Shown here: piece after piece, positions 25,360 to 33,263 of the stretch
Position numbering within the stretch: the stretch's first letter is position 1
Layout: each line of letters starts with the position of its first letter
From: Mesorhizobium sp. ES1-1
GTDB lineage: Bacteria > Pseudomonadota > Alphaproteobacteria > Rhizobiales > Rhizobiaceae
NCBI RefSeq assembly: GCF_020164785.1
Contig: NZ_JAIUGX010000020.1
Span: 1 to 50,786, forward strand
Direction: 5' to 3'
Length of the DNA stretch: 50,786 nucleotides
Translations under genes and position numbers: made by a program
Notes under the pieces: generated by a model
Seen by the model: the letters and a program-made list of their open reading frames with translations, nothing else
Database searches by the model: none
Told to the model about the DNA's origin: nothing

Positions 25360-26478
25360 ATGTTCGATGATCTTACGGACAGGATCTACGAGGCTGCCTT
25401 CGTGCCGGATCTGTGGGCGGGCGCGCTCGAAGCGGCGAGCGGCGTTTCGGGTTCTGCCAGCGGCTCGATCTTCGCTTTCAGAGATGGTTCCCCGACGCGC
25501 GGCAGGTTCAGCCACGATCCTCCAGGACAAGGCAACGCCCTTGAGACCGTCCGGTCCCTGTTCGATGACTTCCTCATGGGTGACAACTGGAAGTTATCTC
25601 CTGGCGTCATGCGGATGTATGCCTTGCAGCCGGCCAGCTTCGTCCATGTAGAAGCTTCCATGACAGCCGACGAGATCGAACGCGATGTGCAGCGGACGCG
25701 TCTGCGGACGATGGGCATCGGCGCTCATCTTTGTTCCGCGGTTCCCATGCCGAGCGGAGAACTCGTCACCTTCGTCTTTCAGCGCTGGATCAGGGACGGT
25801 GCCTACGATCAGTCGTCGGTCGACCGGCTCGATCAGCTTCGACCCCATTTCGCGCGTGCTGGGCTGATATCGGCGCGGCTGGGCATGGAGCAGGCGAGCG
25901 CCACCGTCTCGGCGCTCGAGGCTATCGGGCTGCCCGCGGCCGTGATGACCTCTTCCGGCCATGTGCTGACTGCCAATGTGCTGATGGAGAAAATGCCATC
26001 CATGTTCATCGCCACCGCGCGTGGCGGCATGGCACTGGCCGACATATCCGCCAATCTGCTGTTCCAGGAGGCGATCATTCACAACCAGCAAAACCGTGTC
26101 GTGCGCTCGATTCCCATTCCGGCGCGGGAAGGCCAGCCGGCGCTTATTATTCATCTGCTGCCTTTGCGCCGCGCCGCGCACGAGATCTTTTCGGGGGCAG
26201 ACATACTGGTTGCGGCGACGGCAGTGAGCGCCAGCGCCACCCTGCCGTCACCAACGCTGCTTGCGGGACTGTTCGACCTGACTCCTGCCGAGTCGCGGCT
26301 GGCCGCCGCGCTATCGCAGGGGCAACCCTTGAAAGAGGCGGCATCCACGCTGAAAATCACGGTGAAAACGGGCCGCACCTATCTTGAGCGGATTTTCGCC
26401 AAGACCGGAACCCGCCAGCAAAGCCAGCTTGTCGCGTTGCTCAGGGGCGCCGAGCCGTTACCGGGAGCATTGCGCTGA
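25360..26478 (+). CDS. Large LuxR-type regulator, paralogue 3
   Basis: 372 residues, closest by eye to paralogue 1: LTDRIYEAAFVPDLWAGALEAAS, then a conserved block MGIGAHLCSAVPMPSGELVTFVFQRW also present in paralogue 1, GLPAAVMTSSGHVLTANVLMEKM, and the HTH at 304-364 (LTPAESRLAAALSQGQPLKEAA, TVKTGRTYLERIFAKTGTRQQSQLVALL). It shares a duplicated leader with paralogue 1. It is convergent with paralogue 4. Confidence 0.88.
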   Translation: MFDDLTDRIYEAAFVPDLWAGALEAASGVSGSASGSIFAFRDGSPTRGRFSHDPPGQGNALETVRSLFDDFLMGDNWKLSPGVMRMYALQPASFVHVEASMTADEIERDVQRTRLRTMGIGAHLCSAVPMPSGELVTFVFQRWIRDGAYDQSSVDRLDQLRPHFARAGLISARLGMEQASATVSALEAIGLPAAVMTSSGHVLTANVLMEKMPSMFIATARGGMALADISANLLFQEAIIHNQQNRVVRSIPIPAREGQPALIIHLLPLRRAAHEIFSGADILVAATAVSASATLPSPTLLAGLFDLTPAESRLAAALSQGQPLKEAASTLKITVKTGRTYLERIFAKTGTRQQSQLVALLRGAEPLPGALR

Positions 26479-26520
26479 CGGTCGCTCATTGGCAAAACCA
26501 GGAGACAGGGCTGCAATTGG

Positions 26521-27681
26521 CTACCGGCCACGCCCGCTCAGCGGCTCGGTGCTTTTCAGCAACGCCACCAACTCGCTTTGCTGGCGGGTGCGGGTCTTGG
26601 AGAAAATCCGCTCGAGATAGGTGCGGGAAGTCTTCACGGTGATGCTAGAAGCTGCCGCGGCTTCCCTCAGCGACCGGCCCGATGCCAGTGTGGTTGCCAG
26701 CCGGGCTTCCGCCGGTGTCAGGTCGAACAGGCTGCGGAGATGCGTCTCGAAGCCTTCGCGGATGGTGCCGGCGACCTCTGTCACCATGATCACCGCGCAG
26801 CGCTCCGTTGCCAGGCCATAGGCGCGGGCGTCGACGAAGGGTGCGACCGACAGCACCAGCCGCGTCAGGTCCGAGTGCTTTTGATCCGAAGGCACCAACA
26901 TGGTTCCGCCGAGACCCGGCATTTCTCCGTCGCGCAAGGAGCAAGCATTCACGACGAGGCGCTGCAATTCCTGTGTTTCTCGCGCGCTGGCGGCTGCAAT
27001 CATACCGTCCCTCAGCCCCAGGGGACCGTCAGGGCGCGCCAGTATCGCCTCGGCCGCCTCGTTCATATGCACAATATGCTGTTGGCCGTTTACCAGAAAG
27101 ACACCGAAAGGCAGGTGTGAGAATGCCGATGCCAGCGCCGACATGTTCTCCAGCCGCCGGCCTATCTGGCCGGCGCGTATTACATGCGGCACGATCTTTT
27201 GCAAAAGGCCGATGTCATCAGCGCCGAACGCATCCTGCCGTGCTCCGCGATGAATATGGAGCAGCCAGTGGGCGCCGTTTGAGGCCAGCAGGTTGCAGGC
27301 CAGCCCGTGATACATATCGCGCGGCCTCAGCCAGTCGTGCCAGAGTTCACGGCGGCGGAATGCCGTGTCGTCGGACATTAGCGGCCAGCGATGGACGGTG
27401 CCGACGGGCAAGTCCGCCGAAGCCGCAGCCAGAGGGTCCCGCAGCATGGCCTGGATGCCTTTCTGCGAATTGAGTTCCGGATCGGGGGCGGATGCGACTG
27501 CTTCGAGCGTCTCGGGGGTAAAGCGCACAATGCAGGAGCGCGAACCGCCGAAGAGGTGGTGCAGGGCAATTATCGCATCGAGCCAGCGTTCCTGGTCGTA
27601 GGCCGCCTCATAGATTTGGCCGATCACGGCGGAGACGGCTTCGATGGTGACGTCAGCCATGGGAAGCTTTCCGGTCCTCAC
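26521..27681 (-). CDS. Large LuxR-type regulator, paralogue 4 (divergent member)
   Basis: 386 residues. The HTH (318-378: LFDLTPAEARLATTLASGRSLREAA, TVKTSRTYLERIFSKTRTRQQSELVALLKS) is almost the same as in the other three. The N-terminal part is clearly different (VIGQIYEAAYDQERWLDAIIALHHLFGGSRSCIVRFTPE), with a PAS-like segment FLVNGQQHIVHMNEAAEAIL. It is divergent from the adhesin gene. It probably responds to a different signal but reads similar DNA sites. Confidence 0.88.
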   Translation of the reverse strand: MRTGKLPMADVTIEAVSAVIGQIYEAAYDQERWLDAIIALHHLFGGSRSCIVRFTPETLEAVASAPDPELNSQKGIQAMLRDPLAAASADLPVGTVHRWPLMSDDTAFRRRELWHDWLRPRDMYHGLACNLLASNGAHWLLHIHRGARQDAFGADDIGLLQKIVPHVIRAGQIGRRLENMSALASAFSHLPFGVFLVNGQQHIVHMNEAAEAILARPDGPLGLRDGMIAAASARETQELQRLVVNACSLRDGEMPGLGGTMLVPSDQKHSDLTRLVLSVAPFVDARAYGLATERCAVIMVTEVAGTIREGFETHLRSLFDLTPAEARLATTLASGRSLREAAAASSITVKTSRTYLERIFSKTRTRQQSELVALLKSTEPLSGRGR

Positions 27682-27839
27682 GGAGACCAGGTTTCGTGAG
27701 GAGGACTAACACACGGAATCGCTCGCAAAAGTTGCGTCCCGCCGATTGGTGTGATCTGTTCCGAGCCTCGGCAAGAATGAACATGTGACCCTACGGCAAC
27801 AACCCGACCCGACACCGAGTTAGTGGCCTCACAAACGGA

Positions 27840-27867
27840 CGAACAGTCGTCATTTGACGACTGTTCG
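27840..27867. promoter_or_regulatory. Perfect 28-bp palindrome upstream of the adhesin gene
   Basis: CGAACAGTCGTCA-TT-TGACGACTGTTCG: two 13-bp arms with no mismatch. It lies 60 bases before the likely adhesin start (27928) and 158 bases before luxR paralogue 4 on the other strand. The left arm is repeated exactly at 25119 upstream of the LysE-type exporter. No T-run follows, so it is best read as an operator. Confidence 0.75.
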
Positions 27868-27927
27868 GTTCGGTGCCTTGTCTGCACTCTCTCCTGCATC
27901 GGCAATTCGACGGGAGCTTTAGACGTG

Positions 27928-29178
27928 ATGGCGAGAACAATCGGACGTGCAACGCGCATTTCAGAGACCGCTGCAACAATCGTTTGCGCGGATATCCTGC
28001 CATCAGGATGCTCGACAAGCCACGGCCGGTCCGGCCCACGAGACGCACGGATCGTCGCTATCCTTCTCGCTGGATTCATGGGTCTGGCCATCTCTACATT
28101 CGCGTCTGAGACAGCGTTTGCAGTTACATGCGGGGCAGGAAACGAAACTGCCGACGAGAACGACAGCCTTGCCTGCGGGGACGGCACGGTTGCCTATGGC
28201 GATCAGTCCGTAGCAGTTGGGGTGTTCGCCGCGACAGGAAGTGAGAAAACAAATTCGAACTTTGACACCGCCGTTGGCTACGCCACCAGCGCTTTCGGGG
28301 AGAGCCTTGCCGTAGGTGCCCTGGCCAAGGCAGGCTTCGACAGCCAGATCGACCCGAGCCGTTATCACACGGCCATCGGGACTGGAGCGGAAGCCGGGCA
28401 GGGTGCAAATGGCCTGGAATATTCCACCGCGGTTGGCTATCTGGCCAAGGCCAATGCATCCAACGCAATTGCCATGGGCGCCTCGGCCGAAGCCAATTTC
28501 ACGGGCTCGGTCGCGATAGGCGCAGCCGTCAAGACCACGCGCGACAATCAGGTGGCGATCGGCAACGGCCAGAACACCTATACGCTGGCCGGCGTCGCCT
28601 CCCAGGCGAGCAAGGACGCGCAGGGCGAGACGACCTATTTGATGACGACCGATGAGAACGGCAATCTTGCCGCCTCGACTTTCGATGTCGCGACATTGGA
28701 GGGCCTGCCCGCAAAAGTGACGCAGAACACCACCGCAATCAGCAATCTGACCACCACGGTCTCCAGCCACACGACAGAGCTTGCAGATCACGAGACGCGC
28801 ATCACAAACAACACCAGCGCGATCGTGGATCTGGACACTCGCGTGACGACCAACACCAACAACATCACTCAACTCGACGGTCGCGTCGGCGCTTTGGAGA
28901 GCGGATTCCAGGATCTCGGTGGCCAGATCAGCGAGAACCGCACCGAGGCGCGTGCCGGAACGGCTCTGGCGCTTGCCACGGCAGGGCTGCGTTACGACGA
29001 TCGACCCGGCAAGCTTTCGCTTGCCGGTGGGTTCGGTAATTTCAAGGGGCAGTCCGGCCTGGCGCTCGGCCTCGGCTACAATCCAAGCCTGGATTTCCGC
29101 CTGAACGGCGCGATCTCGGCAACAACCGACCGTGGCGATGTCGGCGTCAGCCTCGGCGCATCCTGGACGCTTAATTGA
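27928..29178 (+). CDS. Trimeric autotransporter adhesin (YadA-like)
   Basis: 416 residues from ATG 27928. An extended leader ends in a hydrophobic signal (RIVAILLAGFMGLAISTFASETAFA, 41-65). The head (about 85-215) has YadA-type repeats (AVGYATSAFGESLAVGALA, AIGTGAEAG, AVGYLAKANASNAIAMGASA, SVAIGAA), then a neck (TRDNQVAIGN), a coiled-coil stalk with repeated NTTAISNL/NTSAIVDL-type heptads (about 265-345), and a C-terminal YadA membrane anchor (about 345-416, ending in SWTLN). Three chains would form one outer-membrane pore and display the head outside. It is short for the family. An ORF back to 27823 runs through the palindrome and is unlikely to be translated. Confidence 0.9.
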   Translation: MARTIGRATRISETAATIVCADILPSGCSTSHGRSGPRDARIVAILLAGFMGLAISTFASETAFAVTCGAGNETADENDSLACGDGTVAYGDQSVAVGVFAATGSEKTNSNFDTAVGYATSAFGESLAVGALAKAGFDSQIDPSRYHTAIGTGAEAGQGANGLEYSTAVGYLAKANASNAIAMGASAEANFTGSVAIGAAVKTTRDNQVAIGNGQNTYTLAGVASQASKDAQGETTYLMTTDENGNLAASTFDVATLEGLPAKVTQNTTAISNLTTTVSSHTTELADHETRITNNTSAIVDLDTRVTTNTNNITQLDGRVGALESGFQDLGGQISENRTEARAGTALALATAGLRYDDRPGKLSLAGGFGNFKGQSGLALGLGYNPSLDFRLNGAISATTDRGDVGVSLGASWTLN

Positions 29179-29222
29179 TCTTGGCTTGGACAGTGCCAAC
29201 TGCACGCCCAAGGCGGACCAGC

Positions 29223-29843
29223 GTGCGGCCAAGCTGTCTTGGGCGGGGGGCGATCGTTGCCGGAGCCTTTCTGGCGCTGGCGACGATCGCCGGGCCGCCG
29301 CTGGCGGCCAATGCGCAGGCCAAGGACAAGCGCGTCGGCCAGAAAATGGCCCGTGCCGCCGATATCGACCGCAATGGGGTGCTGATCCTGACGAGAAGCG
29401 CCCTGCTGGCGCTCGATCAGGCCAACAAGACCGGCAACTACACCGTGCTGCGCGACCTTGGCTCGCCCAACTTCCAGACCAACAGCGCCGCCAAACTCGG
29501 CGATATTTTTGCCAACCAGCGCAAGCAAGGCCTCGACTTCAGCGCGGTGGCGGTGCTCGAGCCCCAATTGACCCTGCTGCCGCGCATCGAGCCCAGCGGC
29601 ATGCTGCATATGGCGGGGTTCTTTCCGTCGGTGCCGATGCAGCTCAATTTCGAGCTTCTGTTCGAACCGGTGAACCGGCAGTGGAAGATTTTCGGCGTCT
29701 CGGTCAACCTCACGCCGGGCGGGCCGCAAGCGCCCGAGACGCCTGTCGAGGGGCAGCCGAAGCCGGCCGATCCCGGCCCACCCCCGGATGCGCCTTCGAT
29801 CGCGGTGCAGCCGAAGACGGAAACCAAACCGGCAAAGCCATAG
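29223..29843 (+). CDS. Secreted protein of unknown function
   Basis: About 206 residues from GTG 29223. A signal peptide (GAIVAGAFLALATIAGPPLAANA) is followed by a globular region (residues about 35-150; TRSALLALDQANKTGNYTVLRDLGSPNFQ, and QLNFELLFEPVNRQWKIFGVSVNL) and a proline-rich tail. The middle resembles the small NTF2-like or DUF4864-type folds in pattern, but I cannot assign it. An in-frame TTG at 29175 overlaps the adhesin stop. It is on the same strand as the adhesin and close enough to be co-transcribed. Confidence 0.72.
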   Translation: MRPSCLGRGAIVAGAFLALATIAGPPLAANAQAKDKRVGQKMARAADIDRNGVLILTRSALLALDQANKTGNYTVLRDLGSPNFQTNSAAKLGDIFANQRKQGLDFSAVAVLEPQLTLLPRIEPSGMLHMAGFFPSVPMQLNFELLFEPVNRQWKIFGVSVNLTPGGPQAPETPVEGQPKPADPGPPPDAPSIAVQPKTETKPAKP

Positions 29844-29907
29844 CGTGTGCAGCATCTAGCGATGGTGCGCGCCAGATTTGCCCGGCCCGACATCGGGAGC
29901 ACCCACA

Positions 29908-30126
29908 TTGACGATTGAAAAAGGACATGAGCGGTACGTTTGCGTACTCGACCCGACAAACGCATGGACGGTCTGGGATTGCGAGATGGAGATGCCTGCT
30001 TCCCTGGGCGGCCAGCATCTGACCGGCCGGCCGAAGGAACGGGCCGAGGCTGCCCGCGCAATATTGGAGCGTATCCATAAGAGCAAACTGGACCGGGCCC
30101 ATGACGGCCGGGTGGATGGTGGTTAG
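29908..30126 (+). CDS. Small protein of unknown function
   Basis: 72 residues from TTG 29908, with GGGAG at 29895-29899 before it: LTIEKGHERYVCVLDPTNAW, then TVWDCEMEMPASLGGQHLTGRPKERAEAARAILERIHKSKLD. A beta-rich N-half and a helical C-half. I do not recognise the family. It is not clearly tied to its neighbours. Confidence 0.55.
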   Translation: MTIEKGHERYVCVLDPTNAWTVWDCEMEMPASLGGQHLTGRPKERAEAARAILERIHKSKLDRAHDGRVDGG

Positions 30127-30313
30127 ACCGGACCTTTCGATTCGCAATTCGTATTCGATTTGTCCGTGCCAACGAATGGCAGGGTTCGGCCTGGCTTTCC
30201 CAAAACCGTTGCGAAACGACCAGAGAGCGGTTATACATGCCGCGAATTTCCCATTTTGGTGGCTCTAAACCACCGCCCGCGCGGGAACGCGGGCGAACGA
30301 GAAGGATTTTTAC

Positions 30314-31009
30314 ATGGCCAATACGCTGCTGATGCCCAAGGCGACCGCCGTCTGGCTGGTCGACAACACCGCGCTGTCCTTCGAACAGATCGCCCAGTTC
30401 TGCGGGCTGCATCCGCTCGAGGTCAAGGCGATCGCCGACGGTGAATCGGCGCAAGGCATCAAGGGCATGGATCCGATCATGACCGGCCAGCTGACCCGCG
30501 ACGAGATCGCCCGCGCCGAGAAGGACACGAATCAGCGCCTCAAGCTTTCCGATCCAAAGGTGCGGGTGCCCGAATCCAAGCGCAAAGGCCCACGCTATAC
30601 GCCCCTGTCGAAGCGCCAGGACCGCCCCAATGCGATTCTCTGGCTGGTGCGCAACCATCCCGAACTCAAGGATGCGCAGATTTCGCGCCTGGTCGGCACC
30701 ACCAAGTCGACGATTGAGCAGATCCGCGAACGCAAGCATTGGAACTCGGCCAATTTGCAGCCGATGGATCCGGTGACGCTGGGCCTCGCCTCGCAGATCG
30801 ACCTCGACATGGAAGTCAACCGCGCTTCGCGCGGCCGCGAACAGGCACAGCCGGCCGGTGATACGCTGCTGCCGGCGGCCTTGACCGAGCGCCTCGTGCC
30901 GGCACCCGAGAAGCCGAAGGACGAGGATGCCGAACTCGACGCCAACGCCGTTTTCGCAAAGCTCTCGGCGCTGAAGTCCAAGAATACGGACAATGACGAC
31001 GACGAGTGA
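30314..31009 (+). CDS. trcR: Cell cycle transcriptional regulator TrcR (DUF1013)
   Basis: 231 residues. DUF1013 protein: KATAVWLVDNTALSFEQIAQFCGLHPLEVKAIADGE, then RPNAILWLVRNHPELKDAQISRLVGTTKSTIEQIRERKHWNSANLQPMDPVTLGLASQIDLD, with two helix-turn-helix-like segments. The family is nearly universal and essential-looking in alphaproteobacteria, and Pfam names it TrcR. The acidic C-terminal tail (TDNDDDE) is usual. Standing alone with its own terminator fits a regulated cell-cycle gene. Confidence 0.92.
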   Translation: MANTLLMPKATAVWLVDNTALSFEQIAQFCGLHPLEVKAIADGESAQGIKGMDPIMTGQLTRDEIARAEKDTNQRLKLSDPKVRVPESKRKGPRYTPLSKRQDRPNAILWLVRNHPELKDAQISRLVGTTKSTIEQIRERKHWNSANLQPMDPVTLGLASQIDLDMEVNRASRGREQAQPAGDTLLPAALTERLVPAPEKPKDEDAELDANAVFAKLSALKSKNTDNDDDE

Positions 31010-31027
31010 GATCTCGCACCCATAATG

Positions 31028-31056
31028 AAAAAAGCCCGCTTCGAGCGGGCTTTTTT
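31028..31056. terminator. Bidirectional rho-independent terminator
   Basis: Perfect stem AAAAAAGCCCGCT and AGCGGGCTTTTTT with a TCG loop: A-run on one side and T-run on the other, so it works in both directions. It lies between trcR (plus) and the WYL regulator (minus), 19 bases past the trcR stop. Confidence 0.97.
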
Positions 31057-31072
31057 GTGAGATCAGGCGGCC

Positions 31073-31792
31073 TCAGCTTCGCGCCACGCGATCCGGCGCC
31101 ATGCCGTAATCCTCGCTGCGCTCCACGGCGCGGTAGAAGTCGGCAAGTTGCTTGCCGCGCTCGGGTTTGAAGGTGCGTCCGGCGATGACCACCGAAGCGA
31201 TGCGATCGATGCGGAAGGCGCGGAAGTCGTCGCGCATCTCGCACCAGGCGACCAAAGTCCACACCTTGCCCCAGAACCACAGGCCAAGCGGGCGAATATC
31301 GCGCGCGCTGCCACGGCCGGCCTCGTCCGAATAGTTGACGGTCAGCACCTGCCGTTTCTCGATCGAGCGTTCGATGAGGTCGATGGCTTCACGGGCAGCG
31401 TCGCTGACCACCCACATCGGCGTGTGGATCTCTGTGCGGGCGATGCGGTCCTTCTCGGCGTCGGGCAACACGGCGCCGATCTTCACCAGCGCCTCCTCTG
31501 CAGCTCGGGCCATGGCGGCGCCGCCAAAGGCGCGCACCATGCGGGCGCCGGCCACCAGGGCCACGATCTCGTCACGCGTGAACATCAGCGGCGGAAGGTC
31601 GAAACCTTCCCTCATCATGTAGCCGACGCCGGCCTCGCCGTCGATCGGAACCCCGGTCGACTGCAAGTCGGCTATATCGCGGTAGATGGTTCGCTCGGAA
31701 ACCTCGAGCCATGTGCCGAGTTTCTGTGCGGTGACCAGACGGCCACCACGCAGGTGCTGCACGATCTGAAAGAGCCTGTCGGCACGACGCAT
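31073..31792 (-). CDS. WYL-domain transcriptional regulator (YafY-like)
   Basis: 239 residues. N-terminal HTH_11 winged helix (MRRADRLFQIVQHLRGGRLVTAQKLGTWLEVSERTIYRDIADLQSTGVPI), then a WYL domain (VLTVNYSDEAGR, RDIRPLGLWFWGKVWTLVAWCEMRDDFRAFRIDRI). WYL domains bind nucleotides or DNA ends, and some members regulate DNA-damage genes. The gene lies 72 bases downstream of an alkyltransferase-like gene on the same strand, so a link to DNA damage is possible but not shown. Confidence 0.92.
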   Translation of the reverse strand: MRRADRLFQIVQHLRGGRLVTAQKLGTWLEVSERTIYRDIADLQSTGVPIDGEAGVGYMMREGFDLPPLMFTRDEIVALVAGARMVRAFGGAAMARAAEEALVKIGAVLPDAEKDRIARTEIHTPMWVVSDAAREAIDLIERSIEKRQVLTVNYSDEAGRGSARDIRPLGLWFWGKVWTLVAWCEMRDDFRAFRIDRIASVVIAGRTFKPERGKQLADFYRAVERSEDYGMAPDRVARS

Positions 31793-31864
31793 CGTATGGT
31801 CCCTCAGTGTTGTGTGCCCACATGTCGTGTTCCGAGACCCGTTCCGGATTTCCCACGACGTGCA

Positions 31865-32272
31865 CTATGGTTTGAGTCCTTCGTGCTTGCGCCGCTCGGC
31901 GACGAATTCCGGGCCGAAGGATAATTTGCTCGTTGTCGGCGTGTTGGCATCAAGCACCCGCCAGAAGGGCGCCACGTTGGTCAACGCAATGCCGCGCTCG
32001 AGATCCTCGTTTGCGGCTTCGGCGACGGTGCGCAAATGATAGCCTATTGTGACGGGGCATGTCACTTCGGCGCCATTCCCAACAGCTAGTGCCGTGCGAA
32101 GTGCACGAACGTCCATATCAAAGCCTTCGGGAATAGTGCGGATGAAGTCGTCGACCTGGCGCGCAGTCGGAACCAGCATCGGTTGGCCCTCGACGACGTC
32201 TCCCACCGTACGCGGCGTCGGCTTGACGACGCCTACACCAGGTGCGTTCAGCCTTTCATTCCAGCATTTCAT
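31865..32272 (-). CDS. Alkyltransferase-like (MGMT-fold) protein
   Basis: 135 residues. The C-terminal half follows the O6-alkylguanine-DNA alkyltransferase winged-helix pattern: IPEG (47-50) matching the MGMT IPxG, a helix-turn-helix stretch with CPVTIG, and PFWRV (102-106) where active enzymes have PCHRV. The methyl-accepting cysteine is replaced, as in the ATL proteins (usually PWHR). It would bind damaged bases without repairing them directly and signal to other repair routes; this is inference from the fold. Start at 32272 because an upstream ATG (32314) falls inside the shared promoter element. Confidence 0.7.
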   Translation of the reverse strand: MKCWNERLNAPGVGVVKPTPRTVGDVVEGQPMLVPTARQVDDFIRTIPEGFDMDVRALRTALAVGNGAEVTCPVTIGYHLRTVAEAANEDLERGIALTNVAPFWRVLDANTPTTSKLSFGPEFVAERRKHEGLKP

Positions 32273-32308
32273 TGATCGCCATCCCCACTGCCGAGGCGCA
32301 GCAATGTG

Positions 32309-32349
32309 CACCATCGCATGTGGCTCCTGACAGCATTCTGTCAGGAGCC
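32309..32349 (-). promoter_or_regulatory. Promoter/operator of the alkyltransferase-like gene
   Basis: Palindrome GGCTCCTGACAG-CATT-CTGTCAGGAGCC (12-bp perfect arms, 32322-32349) followed, reading the minus strand, by seven bases and ATGCGATGGTG. The same layout occurs before the second DUF1127 gene (33264-33303). The palindrome lies over the stop codon of the DJ-1 gene, and the distance to the chosen start is about 50 bases. Confidence 0.72.
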
Positions 32350-32931
32350 TTCAGCATATTCCTTGGCAAACAGCGTTCGCATTTTCGCGAGATCGCTGAC
32401 CCTGTCGGGATAAAGCGTCCTCAGAAAAGCGAGTGCGAACGTGCCTTGCGCCGAACTTGGCGCGGAAACGATTCTGCCGTCAGCCACCGCATAGGGCACG
32501 TCCTGGTAGTTGCGGTCGCCGGCATAGAAGGGGACGTGATCGTTGATCCAGTCCCGGCCATTGCTGGTGTGCCTGGCCTTTTCGAACATGCCCGCCCGGG
32601 CTAGTGCTAGCGTCCCGGCGCAGATGCCACCGACGACGCCGCCGCGCGACGCAACAGATCCGAGCAGTTCGGCGACATCCGGCGGAGCCTCGCCAAACCA
32701 CTGGTCGGAGCCGATAACGGCAATGGCGTCAAGATCGTTATTCTCGTCAGGGCCGGCCGAACGATCAGGGACCAACCTGAAGCCACTGACCCCTGAAACC
32801 GGCTTGCCGTCCGGCGTCAGCGATATGGCACGGGCACCGAACCATTCGACCGCCGACGCAGCCAGCAGCCCATATTCCCAGTCGGCAAAGCCTTCTATGA
32901 ATAGAAAGCCGATTGTCTTCTGATCGCTCAT
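32341..32931 (-). CDS. DJ-1/PfpI family protein
   Basis: 196 residues. The DJ-1/PfpI superfamily core is IGFLFIEGFADWEYGLLAASAVEWFG, then LDAIAVIGSDQW and GGICAGTLALARAGM with the nucleophile elbow Cys104. Glu/Asp partners (WEYGLLA) are typical. Members are glyoxalases, proteases or amidotransferase-like. It looks most like the YajL/ThiJ-type branch, and the reaction cannot be decided by eye. Start at 32931. Confidence 0.88.
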   Translation of the reverse strand: MSDQKTIGFLFIEGFADWEYGLLAASAVEWFGARAISLTPDGKPVSGVSGFRLVPDRSAGPDENNDLDAIAVIGSDQWFGEAPPDVAELLGSVASRGGVVGGICAGTLALARAGMFEKARHTSNGRDWINDHVPFYAGDRNYQDVPYAVADGRIVSAPSSAQGTFALAFLRTLYPDRVSDLAKMRTLFAKEYAEGS

Positions 32932-33066
32932 AAGCTCGCTCCATCCCACGCGCGCCTGACCTGGTTTTCACACATGCCGTGCATCCGACCGGCGGCTTTT
33001 CTGCACCATGCATTTGATATTTGAGCGTTCGACGCGCCGATATCCAACCGCCGTGCTGACAAACCC

Positions 33067-33237
33067 TTATCGATTGCCGCAAGCGCCGCGGTCGTCATAC
33101 ATATCGGGCCAGCCGATATCCTTGCGGATGTCTGCTGGAAGGGAGTTCATGAATCGTTGAGTACGGATCTCGTTGCGCATCGTCCGTACCTTGCCGACAT
33201 AGTGGCGCATGCCGCGCAGAATGCTGTAACCGTCCAT
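33067..33237 (-). CDS. DUF1127 small protein (second copy)
   Basis: 56 residues: MDGYSILRGMRHYVGKVRTM, then RNEIRTQRFMNSLPADIRKDIGWPDMYDDR, a DUF1127-like pattern with the LPxDIRxDIGWP core. GAGGAG precedes the ATG. Its promoter is nearly the same as that of the alkyltransferase-like gene, so the two are probably controlled by one regulator. It was found by hand as the C-terminal part of a longer, mostly spurious frame. Confidence 0.8.
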   Translation of the reverse strand: MDGYSILRGMRHYVGKVRTMRNEIRTQRFMNSLPADIRKDIGWPDMYDDRGACGNR

Positions 33238-33263
33238 CGTCAGTCTCCTCTCTCTGATGGAGA

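Noticed and set aside
27823..27927. Start of the adhesin at 27823
   Set aside because: The extra 35 residues would run through the 28-bp palindrome and have no signal-like or family-like content.
32322..32349. Palindrome as a transcription terminator of the DJ-1 gene
   Set aside because: No T-run follows on either strand, and the same element occurs upstream of a DUF1127 gene where no gene ends, so an operator is a better reading.
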